Source of the DNA: Cheilinus undulatus
Lineage: Eukaryota > Chordata > Actinopteri > Labriformes > Labridae
DNA: 64,000 bases
Direction: 5' to 3'
Assembly: GCF_018320785.1 (NCBI RefSeq)
Contig: NC_054873.1
Span: 34,004,196 to 34,068,195, forward strand
This document shows, piece after piece, positions 1 to 12,269 of the stretch. The notes below the pieces were generated by a model. It saw only the letters and a program-made list of their open reading frames with translations. It made no database searches and was not told the origin of the DNA. The position numbers and the translations under genes are program-made. The first letter of the stretch is position 1; each line of letters starts with the position of its first letter.

Positions 1-1229
1 GGTTTTATTTAATTGTCCAGTTTCTATTCATGCTTTTTCAAAGTTTGTCAATCTTTAATAATTATTCAGAATGAAAATTAAGCATTTTGGTTGCTTACTT
101 AGTCATATAGAGATGATTTTCTTGTCATAGCTTGTGTGTAATATTGTGTAATATAATTTTTTTAAGTATTTAATTTTCTGAAACTAATTAAATTGTTGTG
201 TATGATGTTCATAATGACCAGGTTCATCTGAGAGCAGAGCCAGTAATAGTTTGTGTTGTTTAGTGGTCCTTTTCTTTCCTCTTGGCTTTCTGGGAGGGTT
301 GCCTTCACTTTAGATTCTCCTGAAAATGTGTGGTAGTTTGTTTTAAATCTTTACATACACACCAACAAAGATTCCAAAAGGCTGAACTGAAGTCAGAAAA
401 TTAAGAAGACTCTCTTAAAGGTTGGTTATTTACGTGATTCAGCTTTGACAAACTGATTTGATGTGATTATCAGTGCTGTTTATGAAGGCAAGAAATCCCC
501 TAGCATAGAAGTCTAACTTTAGCAAGCTCTTATTGTCTTTAAGTGACTGGCTGACATGTCAACATGTCCTGGAGAACTGTAGATATGAAAATATACAACA
601 GCCCACTAGTTTATCTTAAAAAGTCTGGACACATGAAGACTCCCAAAATGCAAATAAAGTCATTGACTGAGTAGTTATTTGCATTTCAAAGTTAATGTAA
701 AAGCAACATACTTAATTTTCCATAGGAAATGAGATTAAAGCTTTACGATAGATCATCTTTAACCTGGGCAGACTTGGGGTTCCTTTGTTGGTTATTTGAA
801 AGCTTCTGGCTAGTGTACAAGGCAGAGCAAAGTCATCTGATATAATGGGAAGCCAGTAAGTACAATTTTACTGGTACATTACAATGATGGACAGCCTTAT
901 GGGTCTTCACTTTGATTTGAATACCTGTGATGGTTAATAACTTAACAGCTTATATGAATCATACTTGATAACTGATCAGAATTAACAGAGACGTAACATT
1001 TTCACACAACGGGATAAGTAATTAAAAAGTTCTTCAAATGGTTTGGCGAATAATATGATCACAATTGGCTCAGACTATCAAGAATATTGAGTGCATGAAT
1101 CAGATAAAGGTCTCAGCACAGTCTGGATTTGTTTACCACTTGGCCTTTTGGCTTATCACATTTGGCCTTTGGCTTATAATTCAGTCATAGTGACCACATT
1201 CCTTTCCCCTGTTAATCCAGGGTTAAGTT
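1..1229. other. Intergenic AT-rich sequence, no gene seen
   Basis: No open frame here resembles a known protein and no exon-like frame with splice sites was recognised. The sequence is AT-rich and unremarkable. It lies upstream of the LINE debris and of uevld. Confidence 0.5.
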
Positions 1230-2110
1230 GCAGTGACAGCAGGCTATGCAGGTTTACCCCTTCCTTAGTCCTAGAAAGGTTTTCCAGTTCCTCCCCAGGA
1301 TACTATATTCCCCCAGTTAGCTCTGGGTCTTCCCAGTGCCTCTTTCCTGTTGAGGGGAAGACCTCTAATATTGGTATAAGAGAGCCATCCCACTAGGACG
1401 CCTGAACCACCTCTGCTTGCTCTTTTCCATGCAAAGAAGCCACAACTGCAGGCTTCCACCAGATGCTTACACTCCCTACCTTATCTCTGCGGCTGAGGGC
1501 GGCCCTCCTTTGTAGAGAATTTATATTGGTAGCTCATCTCCATTTCATTATAATCTTTTAGATTAACACCTGCATTACCTCTGATAGAGCATCAATCTAT
1601 CCATCAGCACTTGTTCACTAATGGTTCCCCAAGATGCTCTAGAGAAGTTCCTCACTCAAGAGACTCCTTAGAGGGAGCAATTCACTGTCTTCCAGCGGAG
1701 AGCTGCTGTCTCAAACTTTGGAGCTGTTGACCAGCTTTCAAACCACTTTGCATTCAGCTACACCTGTCTCAATGTCTGGTGGAGGTCACAGCTTGATACA
1801 GCCAAGGGACCATATCGACAGAATCGGAGATGAGATTCTGAGGGCCCAAAAGTACAGACCATCCATGAAAATCCCAAACAATCAATGATAAGCCACAGCC
1901 TGGTGAAGGCCATCGAAGACCAGGAATGTGACGACTTTGTGCTGAGAATGCAGAAGCAGCTTTCACTTTATTTGGGACCAGTCTGCTCATATCTTCTCTG
2001 CCCTTTATTCTCCTATGATTCCTCAATATGACCTCCAGGGACATCACCATAGGTCCTCTTTAGGTCCACAAAACACAAGTAGACTGGATGTGTAGGCTCC
2101 AATGTTTCGT
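1230..2110 (-). mobile_element. Degenerate Rex3/RTE-type LINE fragment
   Basis: Read on the minus strand, the sequence follows the order of the teleost Rex3 (RTE clade) reverse transcriptase. A block near 2090-2020 corresponds to the stretch before the central palm. A block near 1900-1770 is recognisable as the palm and post-palm region, including the 'LRISS' and 'D.VP' neighbourhood. A C-terminal block lies at about 1480-1240, where the usual 'RMPP...GRP' region is degraded. Stops and frameshifts interrupt every frame, so this is a dead copy. Similar but weaker sequence may extend to about 2650. The assignment is by eye from the family's usual nucleotide pattern; the clade is more certain than the subfamily. 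Confidence 0.6.
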
Positions 2111-2659
2111 TCAGAAAGCCGCTACAGGTAATTGGTTCTTTGGCCCAACAGGATCTGAATTGTTGACGGTAGGCTTAAACCTCTTTTCACAGGGGAATCC
2201 TCTGTAGGCTAGCTCAGTTTCAATAGTCTATGCAAGATCAGGTTTGCCCAAAGAATGGCTAGGTACCCAAAAGACTCAGTAACTGGGCCATTTAATAACA
2301 TCAACTAATGCAAATTAGATCTTTAGCTTTTGCACCAGCCTCCTGAATGTTAATATTCACCTCCTGGGCCAGACTCCAGTCAGCTGGAGCAAACTGAAAA
2401 AATATTGCTACAGGTCTGATGCTACTGCCGTAGTCCAGTGGGCCCACCAACAACTAAGAAGGGGTTTACATTTTGAAACAGGCAGCAGTATATGGAACGT
2501 GTTATGGGTAACAACAAGTCTTTGGACAAAAGAAGTCCCAGATTTGAGGCAAGTTAATGAAAACCATTGTTCTTCAAACACTGCACCATTTGCCAGGACT
2601 ATTTTTAAAAGTGGCAAACCCTTCCCAGTCTTTATTTAGACAGACTCAGTCTCAGGGCT

Positions 2660-3790
2660 GCTCTTTTTTACACTTAATCATGTCACTGGCTCACTACAAG
2701 TTAATGAAATTAGTGTGAGATGTTCCTTCTATCACCTGTTAGCGTCACAACTATCCCAGTGTTTGCTTTCACTGTCCAAGTTTAAAAAATGTCAGACTGA
2801 CATCACATTCAGAATGGGTATACTAATGGTCAAAAAATAAATAAACTTTACATGACTTTACATGTGATATGTAGTGCCAACCTGAAAAAGAGAGGTTTGA
2901 ATATTTTTCAAAATTACCCTGTGCTTTTTCTGTTTGAATGTTACCCAGAGGTCCACCCTTTGTTTGATGTGATAGAGAGTATAATGTGATGTAATGCAAT
3001 GCGATGTGATGTAATATTATGTGATGTAATCTTATATTATGTAACGCAGTAAAACAAACAGCTGCTAACATTATAGATGGGGACAAATCAATACCAGCGG
3101 TTCTGGCACAGGGTTTGTTATCCAAAGTGTATAAAATGTGTCAGCAGCACTCAGCAACCTTTTCCATTTTCCAGGGAAGAGAGTTGGACTTTCTGGCAAA
3201 GACATAAAAAAACACGACGTCAACCTTTTACCCACAAACCAACAGCTTTCTAATAACATGCATAAGCTTTGATAGCAAGACAGAAAAACAAAATTAACAC
3301 TCTTTTTCTATATGTGTGTAGTTTTCAAAAGATTTAATGTGTTGTAAACACATTAAGTTCTACAGTATATTCAACCAGAAGAAACAGCCAAACTGTTTGT
3401 GTCTAAAGTTTTTTTCAAAGAAAAATGTTTTAAAAAATGCCATCATTTAATGTCAGTGTCCTAGTAATATTTCCTAAAACACTCTAAACGGGGGCATATG
3501 GGCCTTTTGTAGCAAAAATATGACATTGGCTTTTCTTTTCTTATACTCTTCATTTTCCATTTTCTTAATTATCACTGGCTGATTTTCTACAAGAGATGAA
3601 TTTGCATGTTGAGCAGTACATCTATAGGCACAGACAGTTTTTCCCAAAGAACTGATTGTCTAAACTAGCAGACAATATTGAACTGTTTCGAAAATCAGTC
3701 AAACTCAATAAATCCAAAGGTGAAATCCAGTGTTATTATCAGACAGGAACAAGAACTTTAAGTATATGATGAATATATAATCAATATATT
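2660..3790. other. Intergenic sequence with a degenerate TGATGTAA tract
   Basis: No gene is seen. At about 2985-3050 a run of TGATGTAA/TGATG-like units forms a degenerate minisatellite. The rest is AT-rich single-copy-looking sequence. Confidence 0.45.
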
Positions 3791-3803
3791 ATGACTATAT
3801 CTT

Positions 3804-4007
3804 TAGGGGAATAAGTTACTCTATTTACATTGATCGAGGTCTCATTAACTTAAAGGATCTATTTGACTCTAAAGGTCGTCTTCATGCTTATGAAACCTTT
3901 CTAAAGGGAACAACATTTTCTATGAAGTTTAAAGAGTTTAACTCTCTTGTTAAATCAATACAAAATGGCAAACAGGAGTTAATGAAAGGGCATAAAAACA
4001 AAATGTG
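3804..4007 (+). pseudogene. Fragment resembling the C-terminus of an L1-type LINE reverse transcriptase
   Basis: One plus-strand frame is open for about 66 codons and ends in TGA near 4007. The translated stretch has the pattern 'NLKDLFDSKGRL...FS.KFKEFNSLVKSI', which resembles the post-RT C-terminal segment of L1/Tx1-type LINE ORF2 proteins ('...DI.D..G.FLSF..L..K.NV'). There is no upstream RT domain in frame, so this is a 5'-truncated or decayed copy. It directly precedes a minus-strand LINE scrap. An alternative is a chance open frame; the hydrophobic spacing argues mildly against that. Confidence 0.4.
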
Positions 4008-4329
4008 ATCTTGAGAGCTATAGGAATTCCATATATATAAGGGGCATTGATTTAACAAGATAGAAATGCACAAACATATAACAAGTTGCATCTACAACAA
4101 CAGAAAATGTCACCACATGGTAAAAAGCTCTTATTTTAGTATAAGCATTAACCAACAGAAAGCTTGGCTTGTTCCCTTTAACTTTTGTTTCACACAAAAA
4201 AAAAAACTGTAAAATGACCAAAGTGCTTACAAAACCATCAAAGAGCATCAAAAACACACAGCACAAAACAGGTTCATAAAATAAGACATAAAAGCATTGA
4301 TGAAAACAGACTAAAATGATAAAAGTGTC

Positions 4330-4610
4330 ACTGCACTACCAGGTCTTAAAAGCCACTCTGAATAAATACATTTTAGGTTTTGATTTGAAGAGGATAACAC
4401 GCATCTCAGAGGGGAGCTTGTTCCAGAGGCTGGGTGCAAAAACTGAATGAGCTCTGTCACCCCAGTGGTTGTATTTTGAGCTGGGCACTTCCAACAAAAG
4501 TTTGTTGGATGACCTCAAAGCCCTGCCATGTTCACAAACAATTAAAATCTCAGATAAATAGGAGGGGGCAAGGCCATTAAAGGCTTTAAAAGCAAACATT
4601 AAACATTTAA
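4330..4610 (-). mobile_element. L2/CR1-like LINE, 3' end of the reverse transcriptase ORF
   Basis: The minus-strand frame at 4599-4336 translates to the very common teleost LINE C-terminal signature: 'KAFNGLAPSYLSEIL', then 'LRSSNKLLLEVP', then 'GDRAHSVFAPSLWNKLP' and a terminal 'LFRVAF'. In L2-type elements these motifs form the C-terminus after the RT domain. Only about 85 residues remain and no RT catalytic motif is present in this frame, so this is a 5'-truncated relic. It sits about 1 kb upstream of the uevld promoter. Confidence 0.7.
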
Positions 4611-5584
4611 ATTCAAGTATAACATTGGACTGAAAGCCAATGAAGGGAAAAGAGAATTGGAGTAATGTGCTCTTGTTTTGTTGTTTTAGTTAAAAGATTT
4701 CATTTAAGGTTAGTTTAAGGTGCTTTATTGAATATAATTCTTGTAATGCTTAGCTTGACACAATTATTCACCTGTTCTTCAGTTTCCCCTTTTGTAAAAC
4801 TCTCTGGATAAACTCTATTAAAAATGTAATCAACATTGAAGATGCATGTAAATATGAAAAAACAAAGATCTGTGCTATCGCCAAGATTTTATTAACAGAA
4901 TTTTATATCCAAAAGCCAAAGTTGTCATTACAACTCCCTGTTTTAGATTAGTTTCAACGGAGGTAGAACATTATTTTGGGTGCCTTATATGAATTACCAA
5001 CAATAAATCTTGTCAGCGATTTCAGTTAACTAGAAGATTTTTTTCAGTTTTAATTTACTTATTCATTCTTTAATTTTATATCACCACCACTTTCATTTGA
5101 AATACATTTTGTTAGTTTTCAACTCATGAATTATATTTTTTTCAGTATGCATTCACTTGTCTCACTTTCACTGCATAAAAATGTGCAGTAAAGTTACTTT
5201 TAAAAAAGAAAACTTTTTTTTTTTTTGGTGTTTCTTGAATTTAACTCAAAGTATACAAGAACAGTATACAAACATAATAATCTGAATTGAAATAGCCAGG
5301 GTTTGCGCATGTCACATTATACAAAACACATTTGGAGCAGTATATATCTTTAAGGTTTGATAGCCTATTTGTTGACAGGTTTGTCTTTTAGTTGTAAGTA
5401 TTGTTCAACATCTTTAAGAAAAAAGTGTTTATTTTGATTCCATATTAGCATTTGTGGATGAAGAATTCAGCCAAATTGAGTTATAGAGTAACTCTTACAT
5501 TTTGAGAAAACAAAATACATTTTCTCACGATAAAACAAAGTCTTTGAAAACATATTCGATGACAAATCTGCTGAAGGGGAAACG

Positions 5585-5747
5585 CTTTTCCCCCTTTCAG
5601 CTTGCCGTATGACGTTTGAAGTGGGCGGGGCCAGTGCTTTCCCTTAGCTACTCCTGAAAGTTTGCGGAAGTTTGTTTTCATGAAGAAGTCAGCCGCCAAG
5701 AGGCTAAAATTAGAGTAAGACGTCACGTTGTGTTTGAAGCTCAATAA
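5585..5747 (+). promoter_or_regulatory. uevld: uevld core promoter and 5' UTR
   Basis: The 160 bp before the start codon is locally GC- and CpG-richer than its AT-rich surroundings. It contains a GC box (GGGCGGGG, 5623-5630), a TGACG half-CRE (5610-5614) and a second CRE-like site (GACGTCAC, 5719-5726). No TATA box is obvious. The pattern suits a housekeeping-type dispersed promoter; the exact start site cannot be read from sequence. Confidence 0.55.
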
Positions 5748-7910
5748 ATGGACCTCACCTCAGAGAAAATACAAAAGATCCTCTCCAAGGTTAGTTTGTA
5801 TTTAACTACCAGCCTAGAAAGCTGTTTTAATGTGTTGAATTAATGCTGTTAAAGTTTAAATGCCGGCTAGCATAACAGACTTGTCTTTAAAGCTGCTGTC
5901 ATTCTAAACCAACTGGCTGAACCAGCTCTGGCACTTTAAATATCCTGGAGAAATGTTAATAACACGGAAATATGCCATACATTACATAAAATTAATCACA
6001 GTTTTTTGTTAAAAAAAATTTGGGTGACATGGTGATGCCTCTTTGATGTTAAAAATCACTGCCATGGGATATAATTTACATCTCTGTGCTTTATAAAGCT
6101 GTTATCAAAGCCAGTCATTAAAATAGCCAATGGATATTTGTCAAAGGTTTTATCAGAGACTTTCATCTCTTCCTCAGTGAGGAAATAAAAGAAAAACATG
6201 TGGTTTCATTGTTTTTTGTAAATCTGAACCATCTGACCAGTATGTAGGTCAGTGATTTTATGATTAAAACAACATTTACAGCAGCTCACACAAATATGAA
6301 ATTTAAAAAGAGTGGGCTTATGTTTTTTATTTTCACAAAATACAACTGCAAAAACAACTAGCCAGAAATAAATAACAAATTAAATCAGTCAAACCAGTCA
6401 ATTCATAGTTGGTTTGTCACACTATCTGATTATTTAGCCTACAGGCATTGCATCATCTTTAAACATGCACTATCACAAAGTATCAAAGTGACTGAAATTG
6501 TCTTTCTTACCCTCTCTTTTTTTAGTACAAATTCCATGAAGTCGCTGTTGAAGAGCTGCAAAAAATCCATCGGATTTACCCCGGGATAAGACCATCCACA
6601 GGGACATACAGTGAGTTTACCATGCAGATTACTCCTTTCTCTACATGAATCACACCTAAAAATGTATTATTACCATCTGCTCCTGTTTCATTTTCAGCTT
6701 TCAGTGACAGCACCCAAAAAGATCTCATCAAACTTATTGGTAACATCCCTGTCAAGTATGAAGGTAAGGTTGACCTCTGGCATTGAAAAAGGGAGTCATT
6801 TTTCATGATTATTATGATTTTCTGATGGAAGTATGTCTGTCTAAAGGTCGCTCCTACAACTTCCCCGTTCTTCTCTGGCTGCTGGACTCGTTCCCTGTCA
6901 CTCCTCCGATATGCCTCCTCAGACCGACCGCTAACATGGTCATCAGAGAGGGGAAGCACGTCGATGCTAGAGGACGGATCTTTCTGCCTGGGCTGTACAA
7001 CTGGGATCATGTAAAGTTTTATAATTTTCACCAGATTTATATCAGAATTTCACACTTTGATGCAATTTTTGTAAAAATGGAACAATATTGATACCTGTTT
7101 CAATACCAAAATTTTAATAAATAAAAGTCCAAGGCACTCTGTTTTGGACAATTTTTTTGTATTGTCCAGGAGTTAGACCTTTTGATGGATTCACTGCTAT
7201 TTAACTCAGAAGTTGTGGTTTTTATACTATTTCTCATTAAAATAACAGAAATTGTACCATTTTTGTATGATAAAGTATTAAAGATGTAACAACCTCACTT
7301 TTGTGAAACTGGAATTGAAATTGATTCAGCTTCGTTGTTGTCCTTTATACTCATTTCTTTTGTTTTTCTTTTGCTCTTTTATAGCCTAAGTCCTCTGTAG
7401 TGGGTCTTCTTAATGAGATGATTGCCAAGTTTGAGGAGGATCCTCCACTGTCTGCAAAAACAACAGGAGATGATAAAGACCCCCATGAGCTTCTGGCTTT
7501 TGTCAATAATTTGAAAATCACTGATGGTGCTTTGCTTTGTTTTCAGCTTTGCAGTTAATGACCAGTAATATAAAAGAAAACTATATGTGATTGTTTGCTT
7601 GATTTGTCTTTGTGTTAGGGGGAAGCAGAAATCAGAGTCAGTCAAACAAAGTGTCTGTCATCGGTGGAGGAGATCTGGGGATGGCCACAGTGATGAGCAT
7701 TTTATCAAAGGTACCTCTAACATCTTTACAGGAATTTCAAATTACGTTGCAATGCCAAACAGAGAGAGAGTTAATTTTGTTTCTTTGAATCCAGTGTAAA
7801 GTGGATAAACTCGTCTTCATTGACGTCGCAGAGAGTTCCACCAAGGGAGGCAGCACAGATTTGGAGATTTTCAGTCTGCCAAAGGTCGAAGTATCTAGAG
7901 GTATGTCATT

Positions 7911-7954
<44 letters not shown>

Positions 7955-10465
7955 ATGTAGAGGTTCATTATGTCAAAGTTATCAATCTCATATCATGCAG
8001 GGAGGAGGAATTCACTGATCCCTCACCAGCCTTTAAGGTGGTTAGAGAGTAATAAGGGAGGTAGGGTAGCTAAAGCCCAGTTCAGAGCAAAGATTTGCAT
8101 CTAAACATGGCCACTTTAGAACACCGCTGGCTACGATTACAACATGCAACTTGAATCTGATGTTGTTGCCTGCATTCCACTTTGCCATATCACAAACAGA
8201 AACGCCAACAAATAGTTGTTCAAAAGAGAATAATTTGTTGGATGAATTCATGAATTTTGGAAATGATAACAGGATATTTTTACAACATTTATCAGTTTTT
8301 ATGTGATTTAAGTTTCTCTTCTTATTCTTACCTTCTTTCCCTCTGGGGACCAACGAAGAATTTTTTTTTTACCTTAACTTTATTCTAATGTCACTTTTTT
8401 TGTCAGATTTTTCAGCCTCTGCAGGCTCCAGGGTCATCGTGGTAACAGCGAATGCCTGGAGCAGCGAGCAGTCGTATGTCAACGTGGTTCAGACCAATGT
8501 GGACTTGTACAGAGGAATCATCTCAAATCTTGCACGTATCAGCCCGAGCGCTGTCATGATAATCGCTTCACAACCAGGTTCGTGATGGAGAAAAAGTTAC
8601 CCTATCTTTTCTGTACATTCACTGTCATATATACCGCAACTTTCCTCTTCTCACTGTTTAATTCTAGTCGACATCATGACCCACGTTGCCTGGAGGCAGA
8701 GCGGCCTGCCTCCAACACATGTGATCGGAGCTGGATGTAACCTGGACTCGGAGCGGCTCAGCCATGTCCTGGATATAAACCTGAACACTCACAAACCGGC
8801 ATGGGTCATAGGAGAGCTTTCAGACAACAAAGGTGGGGCACAAAGAGTTGATTAAATATTTATATGAAGCTTTGGGTATTATAAATTGTCCTCTGTAAAT
8901 ACTTTCCATGCACTGCTCGTCTATTCAGAGCAGCAATTACCTTTTCCCCTTAATTTCTTCTCATATGTTGTAACTATTCAACCATCAGACTCTTGTTTTT
9001 CTTCTGTTTCAATCTTATTTTGATACCAAGCAACCCTGTTCTAGGGCTGGGCAATAGAAGCCATAGTGTCAGCATGTACGTGGAAAAATCACAGAAGAAT
9101 AAACTACCTGTCAATAAACCTATGACTATTAGTGGTTCTGTTTAGTTACCATTAGGCCAATTACCTTTTTTTGTCTTAGCCTAGTTAGAAACTTTATCCA
9201 AACTTGCTATATTGCCCAGCCCTAAACTGCACTACCTGCTATTGTCATACATTCTTTCCATTGTCTAGACTTGAAAAGGCCTTTAGTGAATGAAGCACAT
9301 GAGCGAGCTTGACATTGTTCTTATCTTTTAGTTCCTGTGATGGGTAACACCGGGCTGAACTCTGGTGTGCAGCCTGAGATTGCTGCAGGATCCAACTCTG
9401 CCAAACCACTCTTAGACAGGTTAGAACCAGTGGGGCTGTGATTAGGGGAATAAGAACATGTACAGTGCCTATAAAATGTATTCAAAGTAGCACATAATCT
9501 GTATTGGGGATTTAGAGAATTAAATGGGATTATGAAATAGTAATACTGGTGTACTCCATGATTAGAGATCATTTCTGCATCAAGGACTGACATACGTACA
9601 ATATGACCATTTATTTTTGCTTGTAGAGCATTTGAGATGACGAAGAACAGAGGCCAGAGGTCGTGGTCTGTTGGCCTGTCCATCGCTGACATCACAAACA
9701 GTGTCCTGATGGATAAGAAGAAGATCCACTCTGTCTCCACACTGGCCCAGGTACAAAAAACACCAGTCTCAAACAATGACTGCTTATCAATATGGACACC
9801 GCTTTTCAATGTTTGGGGAAACTGTGGCTCAGAAGGAAGGGTCATTTGTCTCTCAGCTGCAAGGTTGGGGTTTGATTCCCAGTTCCTGTAGCCATATGTT
9901 GATAGCGAATAGATGTGACTTGCAGTACTAATCCAGATGAAAATGCCGTGAGCAGCTGCATTTGTCAACAGAGCTATCAGTCATGATATGGCATCTGCTC
10001 TTTTTGATGTCAAATGACTAAAACAAAACTGCTCAGAAATTTAATCTTTGGTAGACATCAGCATGAAATAACTATCATCATAGATTCTGGGTTTATCGAA
10101 AACATGTCACGGAATTTTACTTCAGTCTGATCTGTGCCACATCTTTTAAAATAAAGGAGGAGGGGTTTCTGACTGGTACTGCAGTCAGTCAGAAGGCTTC
10201 TCTCCAAGGCATCTGTTCATCTTAACATATGGTCTAATCAGCCTGTTATTAATTCTCCTCATTCACTTGAATCCATGATATTTTTCCTGTTTTGCTCTAG
10301 GGTTGGGGTGGCATTGCTTTTGAGGTTTTCCTCAGCCTGCCGTGCATCATGGGAGCAAATGGTTCCACGCGCTTGGCTGGAGTGTCGCTCGGACCAGAGG
10401 AAGACACCAAACTGAGGGACAGTGTCACCTCTCTCTCTGCTCTCATGGGTCAGCTCAGGATATGA
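5748..10465 (+). CDS. uevld: UEVLD: ubiquitin E2-variant and lactate/malate dehydrogenase domain protein
   Basis: Twelve coding exons: 5748-5789, 6526-6610, 6698-6763, 6847-7010, 7385-7526, 7619-7710, 7795-7900, 8407-8577, 8668-8832, 9332-9419, 9627-9750, 10301-10465. All introns are GT-AG and phases match, giving 1410 bp and 469 aa, close to the human protein (471 aa). Residues about 1-140 form a UEV domain like TSG101 ('[18 protein letters not shown]', '[13 protein letters not shown]'). The active-site stretch has no cysteine, so it cannot act as an E2 by thioester. Residues about 175-469 form an LDH-like Rossmann domain with GGGDLG, '[10 protein letters not shown]' and 'GCNLDSERL'. The LDH substrate-loop Arg and the catalytic His (normally in GEHGDS, here GELSDN) are replaced, whereas the NLDS Asp and following Arg remain. 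This predicts a pseudo-dehydrogenase; the biological role is poorly known. The start is the first in-frame ATG after the GC-box promoter. Confidence 0.95.
7916..7952. repeat. (AC)n microsatellite in uevld intron 7
   Basis: About 18 uninterrupted AC dinucleotides lie just after the intron donor that follows the exon ending at 7900. A potentially polymorphic dinucleotide repeat. Confidence 0.95.
9042..9224. mobile_element. hAT-like MITE with 15-bp perfect terminal inverted repeats
   Basis: TAGGGCTGGGCAATA at 9042-9056 is the exact reverse complement of 9210-9224. The 183-bp element has no coding capacity and lies in uevld intron 9. The TAGGG terminus is typical of hAT-type non-autonomous elements. 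The flanking 8-mers (CCCTGTTC / AACTGCAC) match at only four positions, so a target duplication is at best decayed. Confidence 0.75.
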
Positions 10466-11225
10466 AGGGTTGGATTGTTCTCACTGGATTGGGCTGAAAT
10501 GGACAGCTGCTCACTGGTTGGGCAGTTTTCCAGTCAGCACACTCCCAGTAGGTGGACTGAGGTGCATGCAGATTCAGTTTGCTGCTCAGACTGGATGCCA
10601 TAAAGTATGGCACATAGCTCTCTAAAATCTAATCAGTTAATATGTTTATTGGATATTGTTTAACCTTGGGGATAAAAACAAAATATTTTGCAGAATGCTT
10701 TTCTGTATTAGGACTATTCAGGATTTAAAATATACTTTTGTTGTAAACAATCTTTTCAGTTTTGAAAATATGACATGAATGCACTGATAAATTTCTTTTT
10801 TATCCCTGAAATTCTATGCAAAAGCATCTGTAAAAAGTAACCCATGGAGCTTTATTTTTATCAACAACGCTCTTTTGAATTTGGCTTACACCAAAGATGT
10901 ACTGTATTTGTTTTGTTATACTAACCTGCCTGAATTTGAAAAAACTTTGGTTGTTTGTAGATAAAAGTTTACTTCCTGGTTTAATATGTGGTACAGGAGG
11001 GTGGTAGTCATGCACTATATGATTTATGAAGGAAAGCCTTAATGATTGTTGTTTTGATGCTGTACCCCTATTTATAGAGAAGCTTTTAAATGCCTTCATA
11101 TTCAAATCAACTGTTTACTTAAATGGAAAGACTTTGCACTGCTTTATTCTAAAATGCGTACAGTAAATCCATATGGTTTGCGGGTGTGCAATAAATTCAT
11201 TCTGAAATAAAATGTGGATGTTTCT
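10466..11225 (+). other. uevld: uevld 3' UTR with two polyadenylation signals
   Basis: After the TGA at 10463-10465 the sequence runs without recognisable repeats to two AATAAA hexamers at 11190-11195 and 11206-11211. A T-rich stretch follows at 11220-11245, as expected downstream of a cleavage site. The usp6nl-like gene converges on this interval from the other strand. Confidence 0.6.
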
Positions 11226-12269
11226 TTTTTTTTTTCTTTTTTTTTTTGCAGGAAAGAAAAGACAACTGACACCTACGGTTTAACTCTTTATAAAACTCCA
11301 ACAAGTAATTGCATTAATGTACATAAGCTTTGGTCTGAGCTCCTGCATCACTGATGTCAGATCCATACAAATAGCCTGTGATGCACAAATTATGACTGTA
11401 AAAAGATATTACAATTAGTCGAACATTTTCCAATCCAAGCCCTTGGGTAAAAATCAGAGCAAAGAGACCAAAAGTCATGAACAATCAGTAAAATATCAGT
11501 TTGTAAAATAACTTTTTTCCTGCTTTAACCTGGAACTCCATTAGGAAACAACTGAAAACTTGTAGAGTATTGTAAAACCTTTAGGCATGGAAAAGGGTCA
11601 GTGCAAAAAAACAAAACTGCTGTTTAAACATAGCATATTCTAGAATAATTAACTGTATGAAACAACAATATAAAACATTTGTGTCTATTAGGTCCTTTAA
11701 CAGAATATTATGGCTCAACTTCCATTTCTGAATAAGTTTTGCTCCGACACTAAAGACACTTCAGTGCCTCTAAAAGATCGCTGTGCATCTGAATGAATTA
11801 GCTTTAATTTGTCCCAAGTCTGTGCATGAATGAAACAGTGTAAAATGTATCCTGAAGTCAAGATTACTGTGCCATTTGACATGTCTTAATGGCAAAGATA
11901 TGTTGTGCACATTCATAAATAGAAATATTCTGCCAGAGTATCCTAAAGTCTAATTTCTGTACATTTTGGAGCTCAAAGCCAATTTCTTTCCATTTTTAAA
12001 ACTTTGACCACTAGATGGAGCTACACTTCATAAATACAGAAATCACCCTTTTTACAATAACTCAGTCTGTGGCAACAATTTTGCATTTCTTTCTATTAGG
12101 TCCTAACTTTTCCCATATTACACCTTGACGCATGCATGCATATACATGAAACAGACCTTTGTTGTTGTGATCAAGTGTCGAACAAACATATATATAAAAC
12201 ACTAAAACCACTTCCTTGAAAATGAAAGCATCCAAACGGATTAATCTGAAATGTAACAAAGCACCTAAA

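Noticed and set aside
1091-1396. 101-codon plus-strand frame
   Set aside because: It is antisense to the Rex3-like LINE remnant, so it reflects decayed LINE coding sequence on the other strand.
7737-8052. Frames running through the CA repeat with Cys-Val or His-Thr runs
   Set aside because: These are translations of a dinucleotide microsatellite within a uevld intron.
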